DNA of 64,000 nucleotides from Pseudomonadales bacterium (lineage in GTDB: Bacteria; Pseudomonadota; Gammaproteobacteria; Pseudomonadales; Azotimanducaceae): the NCBI GenBank assembly GCA_022827905.1, contig JAJEIQ010000049.1:1-64000 (forward strand), given 5' to 3'. The translations under genes were made by a program, and so were the position numbers. The notes under the pieces are model-generated. The model did no database searches. It had not been told where the DNA came from and worked only from the letters and a program-made list of their open reading frames with translations. Shown here piece by piece: positions 1-7,740 of the stretch (position 1 is the first letter of the stretch; each line of letters begins with the position of its first letter).

Positions 1-1
1 G

Positions 2-127
2 CGAAGGCTGGCAACGCACAATCGGTACTTCGCCGACCTGGACGAACTGCAAATAGCGGTCGAGTCCTGCTTCGACGCATGGCGGAAACCCAATTCCGTG
101 TTGCAGAGGCTATGCGGCATTATTTAA
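2..127 (+). CDS. IS630-family transposase, C-terminal end (partial)
   Basis: The window opens inside an open frame that runs 41 codons to a TAA at 125-127. The encoded tail contains YFADLDELQIAVESCFDAW and ends in LCGII. This resembles the last helix of IS630/DDE transposases, where a similar 'HNR-F--L-EL' segment precedes the stop. Only the C-terminus is visible, so the catalytic DDE residues cannot be checked. It converges on the ATPase gene, with only 4 bp between the stops, and suggests an insertion sequence at the left edge. Family assignment is by recognition of the tail only. Confidence 0.55.
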   Translation, partial: RRLATHNRYFADLDELQIAVESCFDAWRKPNSVLQRLCGII

Positions 128-131
128 GTCG

Positions 132-1268
132 TTATGTATAGTCCGGTATCGGTAGCGGAGTAACTGTAAACGCCAGACCGTGGCGACGCACTCGCCAGGG
201 CTCCCGGACGCCGGGGGCAGCCACGTAGTTGGTTCCCTCTGGGTAGATGCGTCGAAACACCTCCGCTGCGCCTGGATCCAACTTGTCTGGGTTGATCTTG
301 CACTCGACCAGGTCCACCCGCCCGCCCTCCCGGCGGATCACGAAGTCGATCTCGCGGCGCGACTTGTCCTGCCAGTAGAAAATCTGGTCGTCGCGGAACT
401 GCATTCGCAACGCATCGAGCACTAAATGCTCCCAAAGCAAGCCGCGGTCCTCCTCGCGGATTTGCTCCCAGCCGCGTTCGTAGGCGACGAAGCCGGTGTC
501 AAAGGCGTAACACTTGGGGCGGCTGACGATTTCCTGCTTACTGCCGCCATGGAACGGCGGCAGCAAATGGACGGCATGGGCGATTCGCATAGCCTCGACG
601 TGAGCCTTGACGGTGTGCCGGCTCAATTCGCTCAAGGATGCCAGCCGACTGTAGTCCACTTGACCACCGCTTTGCAGAAGCAGCAAGCGCAGCAAGGTCA
701 GAAAACCCTGGCGGTTGCGGATGCCGAACAGCTCTTGAATGTCCCGGGCGTAGAAGCTGTCGATCCACTCGGCGAAGAAGTCGGCATCCGGTCTATTGGC
801 CAAAAGCTGGTCAGGCAGCCCGCCATGCAGCAGCCGACGGTCTAGATCGCGGATGCCGAATGCCTTGCGGCATTCATGCCAAGGCACCGGGCAGAGGTGA
901 ACGGTGACCTTGCGCCCCGTCAGCGCGTCGCGGAACTTGCGGGTGGCGCCCAGCGTCGAAGAGCCCGTTGCAAGCACTCGTACTTTGGGGTGCTCATCCG
1001 CTGCGATCTTCAGCAGGAGGCTGGGGTCGTTGAGGCGATGCACTTCATCAAAGATCACCGTGGCGTCAGGGGGCAAGCCGTCGAAAAAGAACTCCGGATC
1101 GTCCAAACGACGCTGGATGGAGGGCAAATCGCAATTGAAGTACTCGGCATCTGGCAGCATGTGCGCCAAGGTGGTTTTGCCAACCCGGCGAACGCCGGAC
1201 AGCCAGACGAGCGGGCGCTGAGCCCATGCCGCCCTTAGCCGATCTAGCCAGATTTCCCTTGGAATCAT
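132..1268 (-). CDS. AAA ATPase with DUF4143 C-terminal domain
   Basis: This 378-residue protein belongs to the AAA_14/DUF4143 group. Walker A (GVRRVGKT) lies at about residues 25-32 and Walker B (VIFDEVH) at about 71-77. Near the C-terminus, EIDFVI followed by VECK is the nuclease-like signature typical of DUF4143. The frame continues upstream, but ATG 1268 is chosen because the protein then begins MIPREIWLDRL like its relatives and a good promoter lies directly upstream. Family members are stand-alone ATPases of unknown cellular role, frequent in accessory DNA. Substrate and partner cannot be told from sequence. Confidence 0.85.
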   Translation of the reverse strand: MIPREIWLDRLRAAWAQRPLVWLSGVRRVGKTTLAHMLPDAEYFNCDLPSIQRRLDDPEFFFDGLPPDATVIFDEVHRLNDPSLLLKIAADEHPKVRVLATGSSTLGATRKFRDALTGRKVTVHLCPVPWHECRKAFGIRDLDRRLLHGGLPDQLLANRPDADFFAEWIDSFYARDIQELFGIRNRQGFLTLLRLLLLQSGGQVDYSRLASLSELSRHTVKAHVEAMRIAHAVHLLPPFHGGSKQEIVSRPKCYAFDTGFVAYERGWEQIREEDRGLLWEHLVLDALRMQFRDDQIFYWQDKSRREIDFVIRREGGRVDLVECKINPDKLDPGAAEVFRRIYPEGTNYVAAPGVREPWRVRRHGLAFTVTPLPIPDYT

Positions 1269-1274
1269 AGGCCT

Positions 1275-1302
1275 ACTATACAAATGGAGAACCAAATGTA
1301 AA
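1275..1302 (-). promoter_or_regulatory. Sigma-70-type promoter of the AAA/DUF4143 gene, probably leaderless
   Basis: On the minus strand, TTTACA (1302-1297) and TATAGT (1280-1275) are separated by 16 bp. The -10 box ends only 6 nt before the ATG at 1268, so transcription would start at or next to the start codon and leave little or no leader. No Shine-Dalgarno can fit in that space. Confidence 0.5.
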
Positions 1303-1473
1303 GTATGATTTTCAAATAGAAACAGATCGAATGCCCAGTCGGACGGTGCCTGGGGGGCGCGGCACCGTGCTACCCTGCGCCAGCGAAGTTGAAGGGCTGT
1401 TTGTCTAGGCTTCGCTGCCAGGCAGCCCGGCCGGGCTGAGCTACACCGGAGTGAATGGAGGAACGAACAGCAA

Positions 1474-2226
1474 ATGTCGGCGATTGAATCTCGAACAATG
1501 GCGGATATCTTCACCTTGCTCGACAGGTGGCGGCATTTGCCTGCTTATCGGCTGGAACCCAACTTGGCGCCCTTTTTTGGGCTTTTTCTTCGGGACGTGT
1601 TGACTGCGCACTTTGGTGTTCCCATGCACCGGATTGTGATTCCCGAGTTTCCACTCCGAAAAGGTACCTTGTCTGGTGATGGAAGCAACGGGTCAAATCA
1701 ATCACAAAAGGTTGATTACGTTGCGTTTTCAGAGGATCTCACGACCGCCTACTTTGTTGAGTTAAAGACCGATATGGGCTCTGTGCGTGAAGAACAAAAC
1801 AAGTATCTTGAAGAAGCAAGGAATGCCGGACTTCAAAAGTTAGTCGAAGGAATTGTGGATATCTACGGAGCGACCGGCAAAGAAGCGAAATACTGTCACT
1901 TGCTGTTCCTTCTTTTCCAACTCGGACTCGTTGAGCATCCAACGCCGAAGAAGGCAGATAGGAGCAAAGTCGGTGATCCCTATTTTGATTGGCGTTCGGC
2001 GTTTGCAGGCGTGAAGGCTACCAAAGCCGGAGAGAGTATCGCGGTTGAGGTAGTTTTCATTCAGCCGCGAGATGACAATTTCGAGTACATCGACTTTCCA
2101 GCGGTTGCCGACACGGTTCAGAAGACCGGTGATCTTGGCTGTATGTTCGCGAACTATCTAAGGCAGTGGACGGAAGAAGCGGGGTTGCGCGACCCGCGAA
2201 GGCTGCTTCCGTGGAAAGAACGGTAG
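1474..2226 (+). CDS. Hypothetical protein with a PD-(D/E)XK-like motif
   Basis: A 250-residue protein with no family I can name. Residues 80-100 read VDYVAFSEDLTTAYFVELKTD. D81 followed by the E97-L-K99 triplet on consecutive strands is the pattern of the PD-(D/E)XK nuclease fold, so a nuclease or nuclease-like role is possible but unproven. GGAGG at 1457-1461 lies 12 nt before ATG 1474, and a second in-frame ATG at 1498 is also possible. Codon use is less GC-biased than in the neighbours (many AA/TT-ending codons), which suggests horizontal acquisition together with the divergent ATPase. Confidence 0.65.
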   Translation: MSAIESRTMADIFTLLDRWRHLPAYRLEPNLAPFFGLFLRDVLTAHFGVPMHRIVIPEFPLRKGTLSGDGSNGSNQSQKVDYVAFSEDLTTAYFVELKTDMGSVREEQNKYLEEARNAGLQKLVEGIVDIYGATGKEAKYCHLLFLLFQLGLVEHPTPKKADRSKVGDPYFDWRSAFAGVKATKAGESIAVEVVFIQPRDDNFEYIDFPAVADTVQKTGDLGCMFANYLRQWTEEAGLRDPRRLLPWKER

Positions 2227-2595
2227 GTAGGGTGAAATCAAGGCTTCACGCTGTTCTGTTCAGCGCCAAGCGCCGAAGAGTCATTGGGCTCGCCGTGCCC
2301 AAGTTGTGGCGTCAGCTACATCAGTTTCCGACAAGCCCAGTTCGACGAGTTTTTCTCGCACTGCGTCGGCTCGGCTGATGTGCGCCGAGGTTGGCACGAT
2401 CCGCCCGTTTTCCTCGGCAACATCGGTACATTGGCTGCTTGGCAGTGCCGCGGCCACCTTTTGAGGTGGGGCGACTTGGTTCTTTGAGGTCATCTTTGTC
2501 AGCGTGTGCGCGTCTGGGGATCAAGAGGTAGAGGGAAACCATAGTTCCGCCCGTCCCTTGCCGCAACTTCGATTTTCCATTGAATCGATTGGCCC
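2227..2595. other. Intergenic stretch before the nitrile hydratase operon
   Basis: About 370 bp without a convincing long gene. It contains one weak minus-strand candidate (2281-2493, listed separately). I see no tRNA, repeat or terminator with a T-tract. The promoter-like element of the nitrile hydratase operon begins just after it. Confidence 0.4.
2281..2493 (-). CDS. Possible small protein (70 aa), doubtful
   Basis: A 70-codon frame whose C-terminal half (ADAVREKLVELGLSETDVA, then DATTWARRAQ) has the amphipathic, acidic/basic composition of a real helical protein. That half resembles the tails of some small antitoxin-like proteins. There is no clear Shine-Dalgarno before ATG 2493 and no partner toxin next to it. 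It could be a solitary antitoxin remnant or a chance frame. Confidence 0.3.
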   Translation of the reverse strand: MTSKNQVAPPQKVAAALPSSQCTDVAEENGRIVPTSAHISRADAVREKLVELGLSETDVADATTWARRAQ

Positions 2596-2625
2596 TTGCG
2601 CGGAAGCGTTTTTTCCGCCTAATCT
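2596..2625 (+). promoter_or_regulatory. Candidate promoter of the nitrile hydratase operon with a hairpin in the spacer
   Basis: TTGCGC (2596-2601) and TAATCT (2620-2625) are spaced 18 bp apart and sit about 34 bp before the nthB start. The spacer carries an inverted repeat, GCGGAA (2600-2605) and TTCCGC (2613-2618), around a T-rich loop, a possible operator. Both hexamers are imperfect. Confidence 0.35.
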
Positions 2626-2658
2626 GGCTCTCTCTTGGGCGAAACAACGGCTATCGGC

Positions 2659-3339
2659 ATGGATGGCATTCATGACTTAGGCGGCAAGCACGGATTTGGG
2701 CAGATCGTGCGCGAACTCAATGAACCCGCCTTTCACGAGCGCTGGGAGGCGGTGGTGTTTGCGCTGTCTGGCGCGGTGGGCGCTGCTGGGGCGATGCGCA
2801 ACGTCGATCAGTTCCGCCATGCGGTGGAGCGCATTGATCCCGTGGCTTATCTCGACCACGGCTACTACGGTCGCTGGCTGGGCGGCATCGAGAACCTGTT
2901 GGTTGAGGCGGGTCTGCTCACCCAACGTGAGATCGACGATCGGGTTCAGCGCTCCGGGGGTGTCCTTGGGCGGGTCGCCGCCCGGCCGTCGAGCGCACCG
3001 GATCGAGTTGACTATGCACCGGAGGGCTTGGCGGCGCAGCGGCCACTGTCCGCCGCACGGAAGTTCAACGTGGGCGATGCGGTGGTCACCCAGGATGCGC
3101 CCTGCGCCAGCCACACCCGTCTGCCCGCCTACGCCCGGGGCAAGCGCGGCGAGGTGATCGCTTGGCACGGGGGCTGGGTCTTTCCCGACGCCAATGCCCA
3201 TGGCCTCGGCGAGCAGCCCGCACACCTCTACACCATTTCCTTCCCCGGCGAGACGCTTTGGGGTCCCGGTGCCGAGCCCGCCACCACCGTCAGCTTGGAC
3301 TTGTTCGAACCCTATTTGAAAAAGGTTGTGAAACCGTGA
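2659..3339 (+). CDS. nthB: Nitrile hydratase subunit beta
   Basis: This 226-residue protein is the beta subunit of nitrile hydratase, which hydrates nitriles to amides in the cytoplasm. The start at ATG 2659 gives the family's conserved N-terminus MDGIHDLGG. A TTG 8 codons upstream is in frame but adds residues the family lacks. The YYGRW segment and the C-terminal SH3-like half (FNVGDAVV to ETLWG) match beta subunits, and the length is normal. The gene precedes the alpha subunit and overlaps it. The beta-alpha-accessory order is that of high-molecular-mass cobalt nitrile hydratases. Confidence 0.93.
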   Translation: MDGIHDLGGKHGFGQIVRELNEPAFHERWEAVVFALSGAVGAAGAMRNVDQFRHAVERIDPVAYLDHGYYGRWLGGIENLLVEAGLLTQREIDDRVQRSGGVLGRVAARPSSAPDRVDYAPEGLAAQRPLSAARKFNVGDAVVTQDAPCASHTRLPAYARGKRGEVIAWHGGWVFPDANAHGLGEQPAHLYTISFPGETLWGPGAEPATTVSLDLFEPYLKKVVKP

Positions 3340-3905
3340 GCGAGGCTAAGCCCCAAGCGTTGCGGGCCGAAGCGTTGGAGTCGATTCTCATTGAACGGGG
3401 CTTACTCAAGGCCGATGCGGTGGATGAGGTCATCGCCTTGTTCAACGAGCGCATTGGGCCGATGAATGGCGCCCAGGTCGTGGTCAAGGCGTGGCGCGAC
3501 CCGGACTTCAAGGCTCGCTTGCTGGCCGATGGCAACGAGGCGATCAAGCTCTTCAACTTCAGTGGCGGCCAGGTGGACAAGCTTGTTGTCGTGGAGAACA
3601 CGCCCGATGTCCACAACGTCGTGGTCTGTACCCTGTGCTCCTGCTACCCGTGGGCGCTGCTGGGCTTGCCACCGCGCTGGTACAAGGATCCGGCCTACCG
3701 CTCCCGGGTGGTGCGCGAGCCGCGGGCGGTCCTGAAGGAATTCGGCGTCGAATTGGACGAAGGAACGGAGGTGCGGGTTTGGGATTCCAGCGCGGAGATC
3801 CGCTACTTGGTGCTGCCCCAGATGCCCGAGGATGCCGCCGACCTAAGTGAGCAGGCCCTGCTCCAGCGTGTCAGCCGCGATGCCATGATTGGAGTGGCGC
3901 TTTAG
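3336..3905 (+). CDS. nthA: Nitrile hydratase subunit alpha, cobalt type
   Basis: The 189-residue catalytic subunit of nitrile hydratase. The metal claw C98-T-L-C101-S-C103 is intact; in the family the second and third cysteines are oxidised to sulfinic and sulfenic acid. Thr after the first Cys marks the cobalt type, where iron enzymes have Ser. GTG 3336 is the start: it overlaps the nthB stop as GTGA, giving translational coupling, and the protein then begins at the usual point before the helical N-terminal arm. It would form an alpha-beta heterotetramer with nthB, matured by the small accessory protein downstream. Confidence 0.95.
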   Translation: MSEAKPQALRAEALESILIERGLLKADAVDEVIALFNERIGPMNGAQVVVKAWRDPDFKARLLADGNEAIKLFNFSGGQVDKLVVVENTPDVHNVVVCTLCSCYPWALLGLPPRWYKDPAYRSRVVREPRAVLKEFGVELDEGTEVRVWDSSAEIRYLVLPQMPEDAADLSEQALLQRVSRDAMIGVAL

Positions 3906-3946
3906 GCTGAAGCGCCTCGGCCTTGCATTGAGCCGACGAAACGGGA

Positions 3947-4285
3947 TTGAGTTTGGACATCGCCGAGAAATTCGCTCTGGAGGGCCCGTTGGCGCCGCCG
4001 ATGGCCAACGGCGAACTGGCCTTTGCCGAACCTTGGCAGGGCCGCGTCTTTGGCATGGCTTGGGCGCTATGCGAAAGCGGTTGCTTCAAATGGCCGGAGT
4101 TCCAGGCGAACCTGATCGACGCCATTGCCCGCCACGACGGAACCCATGAGGGCGAGTACGCCTACTACGACCGTTTCCAAGAGGCCTTGGAAGCGCTGTT
4201 GATCGCCAAGGGGCTGACCTCCGGCGCAGGGCTGGAATCCCGCCAGCAAGCACTTGCCGAGCGGCCCCACGGCCACGACCACTAG
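3947..4285 (+). CDS. Nitrile hydratase accessory (activator) protein
   Basis: A 112-residue protein related to the N-terminal part of the beta subunit, as are the activators (NhlE/P14K type) that load or swap cobalt into the alpha subunit. Visible landmarks are FAEPWQGRVFGMA, CFKWPEFQ and a YYDRFQEALEALL helix. There is no ATG at the expected place. TTG 3947 or TTG 3953 must be used, both preceded by ACGGG. It lies 41 bp after nthA in the same operon. A histidine-containing tail (HGHDH) could bind metal, which is inference. Confidence 0.85.
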   Translation: MSLDIAEKFALEGPLAPPMANGELAFAEPWQGRVFGMAWALCESGCFKWPEFQANLIDAIARHDGTHEGEYAYYDRFQEALEALLIAKGLTSGAGLESRQQALAERPHGHDH

Positions 4286-4328
4286 ACTCGTTATGTCATA
4301 ATTCGCCTTTTGCCACTGGAGGAGCCCA

Positions 4329-5585
4329 ATGAATCCAGCCGAAGCCGTTGCCAGCCCCATTGCGCCGGTCTATGTGCCGCCGTTTCAGCTCACCGACGGC
4401 CAGCCGCCGCCCATCGCCGCAAACGATGGCCGGTCCTATGCGTCACTGAACCGGGATGGAGATGCTGGAACCGAGGCGGCGACCGAAGCGGCCCTGGCCC
4501 AGATTGCCCGGGGCGAGAACCAAGCCCTCATCGAAACGATTGAAAACGCGCCCCCGGGCCCGATTGAAACCCAGTGGGGACTTGGGTTTCGCCGCTACGA
4601 GGAGTGCTTGGACTACATTCGGGTGAACAACATCGAAGCTCCGGAAGGGGGCGTGGCGCTGCCGTTGCGGTACACAGTTCACGAACAGCCGTCCTACTCC
4701 GTCGTCTCCTCCAACGCGCTTTGGCGGGATGCCGGGCGGGAGGCCGAGGCCAAGGCTTTCCGCCAGGATGAACGGAACATCAACCAGCTCTGCCTCTACT
4801 TTCCGCAAGTGCTGCGCGACGCTCGGCGCATCGGGGAGTACTACCCGGGCCTGTCGCCCTACAGCGCTGAATGCATGGACCGGCTTGGCGTCTCGCTGGC
4901 TCATTGCGAGTCGCAGTGCGGGGACTTCTACGACGCCCACGAGGTGGAGCGGGTGTTCTACCCGGAAATGGAGAAGCTGCTCCTCGAGTTCTTCCCCGGT
5001 GCCACCGACGCCCTCGTTTACAACCACGACGTGTTCGACAAGGACTATCAGGGCGATGTCGTTGAGGACCAGGACAACAAGGACCCGGGCGTGAACCGCG
5101 GCTACGCCAACCTGGTGCACAACGACCTGAACGACAACAGCGGCCGCGTCCGCTGCCGCGAACTGCTGACCCGGAACCTGCGCAACTTCGGGCGTACCCA
5201 GCGCTACACGGAAGCGGAGGCTGACGCCAAGATGTCGCGCCGGTTCATGTCGATCAATCTCGCCAAGCCCATGGAGACGGTGCGACAGAACCCCTTCGTG
5301 CTGTGCGCTTGGCCCTCGTTCGCCGACCAGCCCTACATCACCAACTACCGCATCTACGACGACCGCGTGGGGGAGACCACCCGTTTTACCTACCGTCCGG
5401 AGCACGAGTGGTATTGGCTTCCCCAGCAAAAGCCCACCGAGGTCTCGATGCTCAAATGCTACGACTCGGTCACAGACGGCTCGGTGTCGCGCTGGTCCTT
5501 CCACAGCGCCTGCGTCGACCCGACCGCGCCGGCCGATGCGCCCTGCCGAAGGAACGTGGTGGTCCGGTCCTTTGTGTTTTTCTAG
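4329..5585 (+). CDS. CmcJ/NvfI (AsaB)-family oxidoreductase-like protein
   Basis: This 418-residue protein matches the family of the cephamycin 7-alpha-methoxylase component CmcJ and fungal NvfI/AsaB oxygenases. The signature stretch runs YNHDVFD (about 231-237), VHNDLND (263-269), RFMSIN (305-310), EWYWLPQQ (360-367), LKCYDS (375-380), then DPTAPADAP and a closing RSFVFF. H264-x-D266 with H392 could be the iron-binding facial triad of an Fe/2-oxoglutarate enzyme, by analogy with NvfI. The N-terminal 80 residues are extra and low in complexity. GGAGGA at 4318 gives a strong ribosome site. It lies 43 bp after the nitrile hydratase accessory gene and so may share its operon and substrate. The actual reaction is unknown. 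Confidence 0.8.
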   Translation: MNPAEAVASPIAPVYVPPFQLTDGQPPPIAANDGRSYASLNRDGDAGTEAATEAALAQIARGENQALIETIENAPPGPIETQWGLGFRRYEECLDYIRVNNIEAPEGGVALPLRYTVHEQPSYSVVSSNALWRDAGREAEAKAFRQDERNINQLCLYFPQVLRDARRIGEYYPGLSPYSAECMDRLGVSLAHCESQCGDFYDAHEVERVFYPEMEKLLLEFFPGATDALVYNHDVFDKDYQGDVVEDQDNKDPGVNRGYANLVHNDLNDNSGRVRCRELLTRNLRNFGRTQRYTEAEADAKMSRRFMSINLAKPMETVRQNPFVLCAWPSFADQPYITNYRIYDDRVGETTRFTYRPEHEWYWLPQQKPTEVSMLKCYDSVTDGSVSRWSFHSACVDPTAPADAPCRRNVVVRSFVFF

Positions 5586-5656
5586 GGCCTACAGTTGGCG
5601 TTGCAGCGCGGCCCTCCATATCATGGTCAGCCTGTTTTCATCTGCTGAGATGCATC

Positions 5657-6403
5657 ATGATCCCTCCCCAAATTGAGCGTTCTTCAAGCAGCAAAAAGCA
5701 GGAAGCGACAGGGCGTCGGCCGGCGGCTCCTCCGCTCAGGACCGGTGAGCGGCTCAAGCGCGCGGAATTCGAACGGCGCTACGCCGCGAACCCGGACATC
5801 AAGAAGGCGGAACTGGTCGAAGGGGTCACCCAGGTGCAGGAGCCGGTGGGTTTCTATACCCATAGTCGGCCCCATTCCTCGGTTGCCGGCATCCTATTCG
5901 CCTACGCGGCGTACACCCCTGGAGTTTGCGCGGTCGTTGACCCCACTGTGCGGCTCGACCGGAACAACGAACCGCAGCCCGATGTGGCCTTGCTCATCGA
6001 AGCGGCCGCCGGCGGTCAGTCTCACGTCGATAAGGATGGCTACATTGCCGGTGCGCCGGAATTGGTGGTGGAAGTCGCCGCGAGCAGCGTTGCCCGCGAC
6101 CTGCAACGCAAATTCCATGCCTACTGGCGCAACGGCGTGCGCGAATACGTTGTTTGGCGCACGCTCGACAAGCGCATCGACTGGTTTGAATTGGCCAACG
6201 GCAAGTATGTATTGAAGCAGCCCGACTCAACGGACTCGATTCAAAGCAAGGTGTTCCCCGGGCTGTGGCTGGCCGTCGGCGCCTTGCTCGCTGATAATGT
6301 CGCTGGGGCATTGGAGGCCCTGCACGCCGGGATTGGCAGCCCGCGGCACGATGCGTTTGTTGCCCGTCTGGCAGGAGAGTTGACGGCTGCTGCCACCAAC
6401 TAA
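5657..6403 (+). CDS. Uma2-family (DUF820) endonuclease-like protein
   Basis: A 248-residue protein with the Uma2/DUF820 restriction-endonuclease-like fold. The pattern is NEPQPDVALL, then GAPELVVEVAASS, RDLQRKFHAYWRNGV and EYVVWRTLD, supplying the D...E-x-V and K elements of a PD-(D/E)XK core. ATG 5657 gives a normal length, with an extra basic N-terminus of about 35 residues. The family is common in cyanobacteria and metagenomic bacteria and of uncertain function. It is 71 bp after the CmcJ-like gene, so it may be cotranscribed or an independent insertion. Confidence 0.85.
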   Translation: MIPPQIERSSSSKKQEATGRRPAAPPLRTGERLKRAEFERRYAANPDIKKAELVEGVTQVQEPVGFYTHSRPHSSVAGILFAYAAYTPGVCAVVDPTVRLDRNNEPQPDVALLIEAAAGGQSHVDKDGYIAGAPELVVEVAASSVARDLQRKFHAYWRNGVREYVVWRTLDKRIDWFELANGKYVLKQPDSTDSIQSKVFPGLWLAVGALLADNVAGALEALHAGIGSPRHDAFVARLAGELTAAATN

Positions 6404-6421
6404 GGCGAGATTGGCTGAAAG

Positions 6422-7306
6422 TCACGGAGCGCCGGTCGGCCGCAGTTCACAGGTGCTGCTCTTGATCGTGAACGGTCCGACGGCGCCTCGGTTCAGGACG
6501 ACGAGTGCTGCGCCCTCGTATGGGGATTGAGGCGCTGTTGCGACCACAACGCCGCCAGCGTGGCCATCGGCACGCCGTATCTCCGCACCGATGTGGGGCT
6601 CGCTGACCTTCCATTCGAACGGTTCCAGGCGCCGCTTGACGTCGCCGCGATGCTGGGCGCGGGCCACCACCTCCTGGCCCAGGTAGCAGCCCTTGTTGAA
6701 GCTCACCGCACCGAGTTCGTCGAGCGCGAGCATCTGCGGCAAAAAGGAGCCCGAAGTGGCCGCTTCAAGCCAAACCTCCCGCTGCGCCAGCGTGACGTTG
6801 CGCCACTCGTTTGTGCTAAGGGATGGGCCCTTGGTCAGCAGGTCGTGCGCTTTGTCGAAGCCATCTTCGTCGAGCACCAACAGTTGGCGCCCGGCATCGA
6901 GGTTGAGCGCTGGCGGCGCAAGGTTCAAGCCCATTGCGCCGATGATCGCATAGTCGTCAGTTGCATCGCTGGCTTGGGTTTTCGAAAACGCCAAATAGGG
7001 GCTAAGAAAGCCCAACGTCAAGCCGCACAGGCTTTGCTGGAGGACCAGCGTCACCCGCTCGCCCTCGCGCCAAGCGTAGCCGGTCAAGACGGCTCGGCCC
7101 TTGATGTTGCACATCGCGGTGAAGGCGGGCTCCCCGCCAAGGGCATCCATATCGATGGTGAGGTAGCCTTGCAGAAACGAGGCGGAATCCGGGCCGTCGA
7201 AGGTCAGCACGCCCAAGTCGTCAAGAGCGAGTGCGCCGGCTTTCCCGTCGGCGATGCTGATCGGGGGTGTGCGAGATGTCTGCGGCGAGTTGCCGACCAT
7301 GGCCAT
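6422..7306 (-). CDS. ygfZ: tRNA-modifying/Fe-S cluster assembly protein YgfZ
   Basis: A 294-residue folate-binding protein of the GcvT-like YgfZ family, which helps assemble or repair Fe-S clusters, including those of MiaB-type enzymes. The diagnostic motif KGCYLGQE lies at residues 205-212 and carries the reactive cysteine. ATG 7306 (or 7300, two codons later) is chosen over upstream in-frame codons because the family begins shortly before the 'LGVLTFDGPDSASFLQG' segment. It diverges from sdhE-ygfX, a pairing conserved in gammaproteobacteria. Confidence 0.92.
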   Translation of the reverse strand: MAMVGNSPQTSRTPPISIADGKAGALALDDLGVLTFDGPDSASFLQGYLTIDMDALGGEPAFTAMCNIKGRAVLTGYAWREGERVTLVLQQSLCGLTLGFLSPYLAFSKTQASDATDDYAIIGAMGLNLAPPALNLDAGRQLLVLDEDGFDKAHDLLTKGPSLSTNEWRNVTLAQREVWLEAATSGSFLPQMLALDELGAVSFNKGCYLGQEVVARAQHRGDVKRRLEPFEWKVSEPHIGAEIRRADGHAGGVVVATAPQSPYEGAALVVLNRGAVGPFTIKSSTCELRPTGAP

Positions 7307-7364
7307 TGTCCAATGGTTGCAGGCTGAGGCAGGATTGTTGCCCGCTTTGAGTCGGTTGTCGAGG

Positions 7365-7412
7365 CGCACCCGCTGCGCGGGTGCGTTTGGAGTTTCGCTG
7401 GCGCGAAACTCC
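7365..7412. repeat. Two tandem hairpins between ygfZ and sdhE
   Basis: There are two perfect 9-bp stems: CGCACCCGC / GCGGGTGCG at 7365-7373 and 7377-7385 with a 3-nt loop, and GGAGTTTCG / CGAAACTCC at 7389-7397 and 7404-7412 with a 6-nt loop. The flanking genes diverge, so these are not terminators. They may be a small REP-type element or a structured leader. Confidence 0.6.
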
Positions 7413-7464
7413 GTGCAGACTGGACGGTAGAGCATCCAATAAGTTCCTGAACCCGGACAGTGTG

Positions 7465-7740
7465 ATGGATGAGAATTTGCGCTTAGCAGGGAAAGAGGCA
7501 ATCGGTGCCCTGTACTGGCGCAGCCGTCGGGGCTTGGCCGAAGTCGAGCTCAAGCTGCTGCCGTTCTTCGAGCGCTGCTTCGAGGCTCTGCCTGAGGCCG
7601 ACCGGCAAGCCTATGCCCGGCTCCTGGAGATGGAGGATTGGCAGCTCCACGATTGGCTGCAGGGCGCCTGCGAACCTTCCGAGCCGCAATTGGCCCGTAT
7701 TGTCGGCCTGATCCGGCGCTTTGACCGGGATCAGGCATGA
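7465..7740 (+). CDS. sdhE: FAD assembly factor SdhE
   Basis: A 91-residue SdhE (YgfY/CptB) protein, which promotes covalent flavinylation of succinate dehydrogenase SdhA. The family motif appears as RRGLAEVE at residues 21-28 (R-G-x-x-E), followed by the FFERCF and MEDWQLHDWL helices typical of the five-helix fold. ATG 7465 is chosen to give the family length. Its stop overlaps the ygfX start by 4 bp, as in Escherichia coli and Pseudomonas. Confidence 0.9.
   Translation: MDENLRLAGKEAIGALYWRSRRGLAEVELKLLPFFERCFEALPEADRQAYARLLEMEDWQLHDWLQGACEPSEPQLARIVGLIRRFDRDQA

Noticed and set aside
2281-2660. A tRNA or small RNA in the gap before nitrile hydratase
   Set aside because: No cloverleaf, CCA end or conserved RNA motif could be found by eye.
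4443-5504. A 353-codon antisense frame over the CmcJ-like gene
   Set aside because: Composition rich in Val/His/Arg, no motifs, and the plus-strand gene has clear family signatures and a strong ribosome site.
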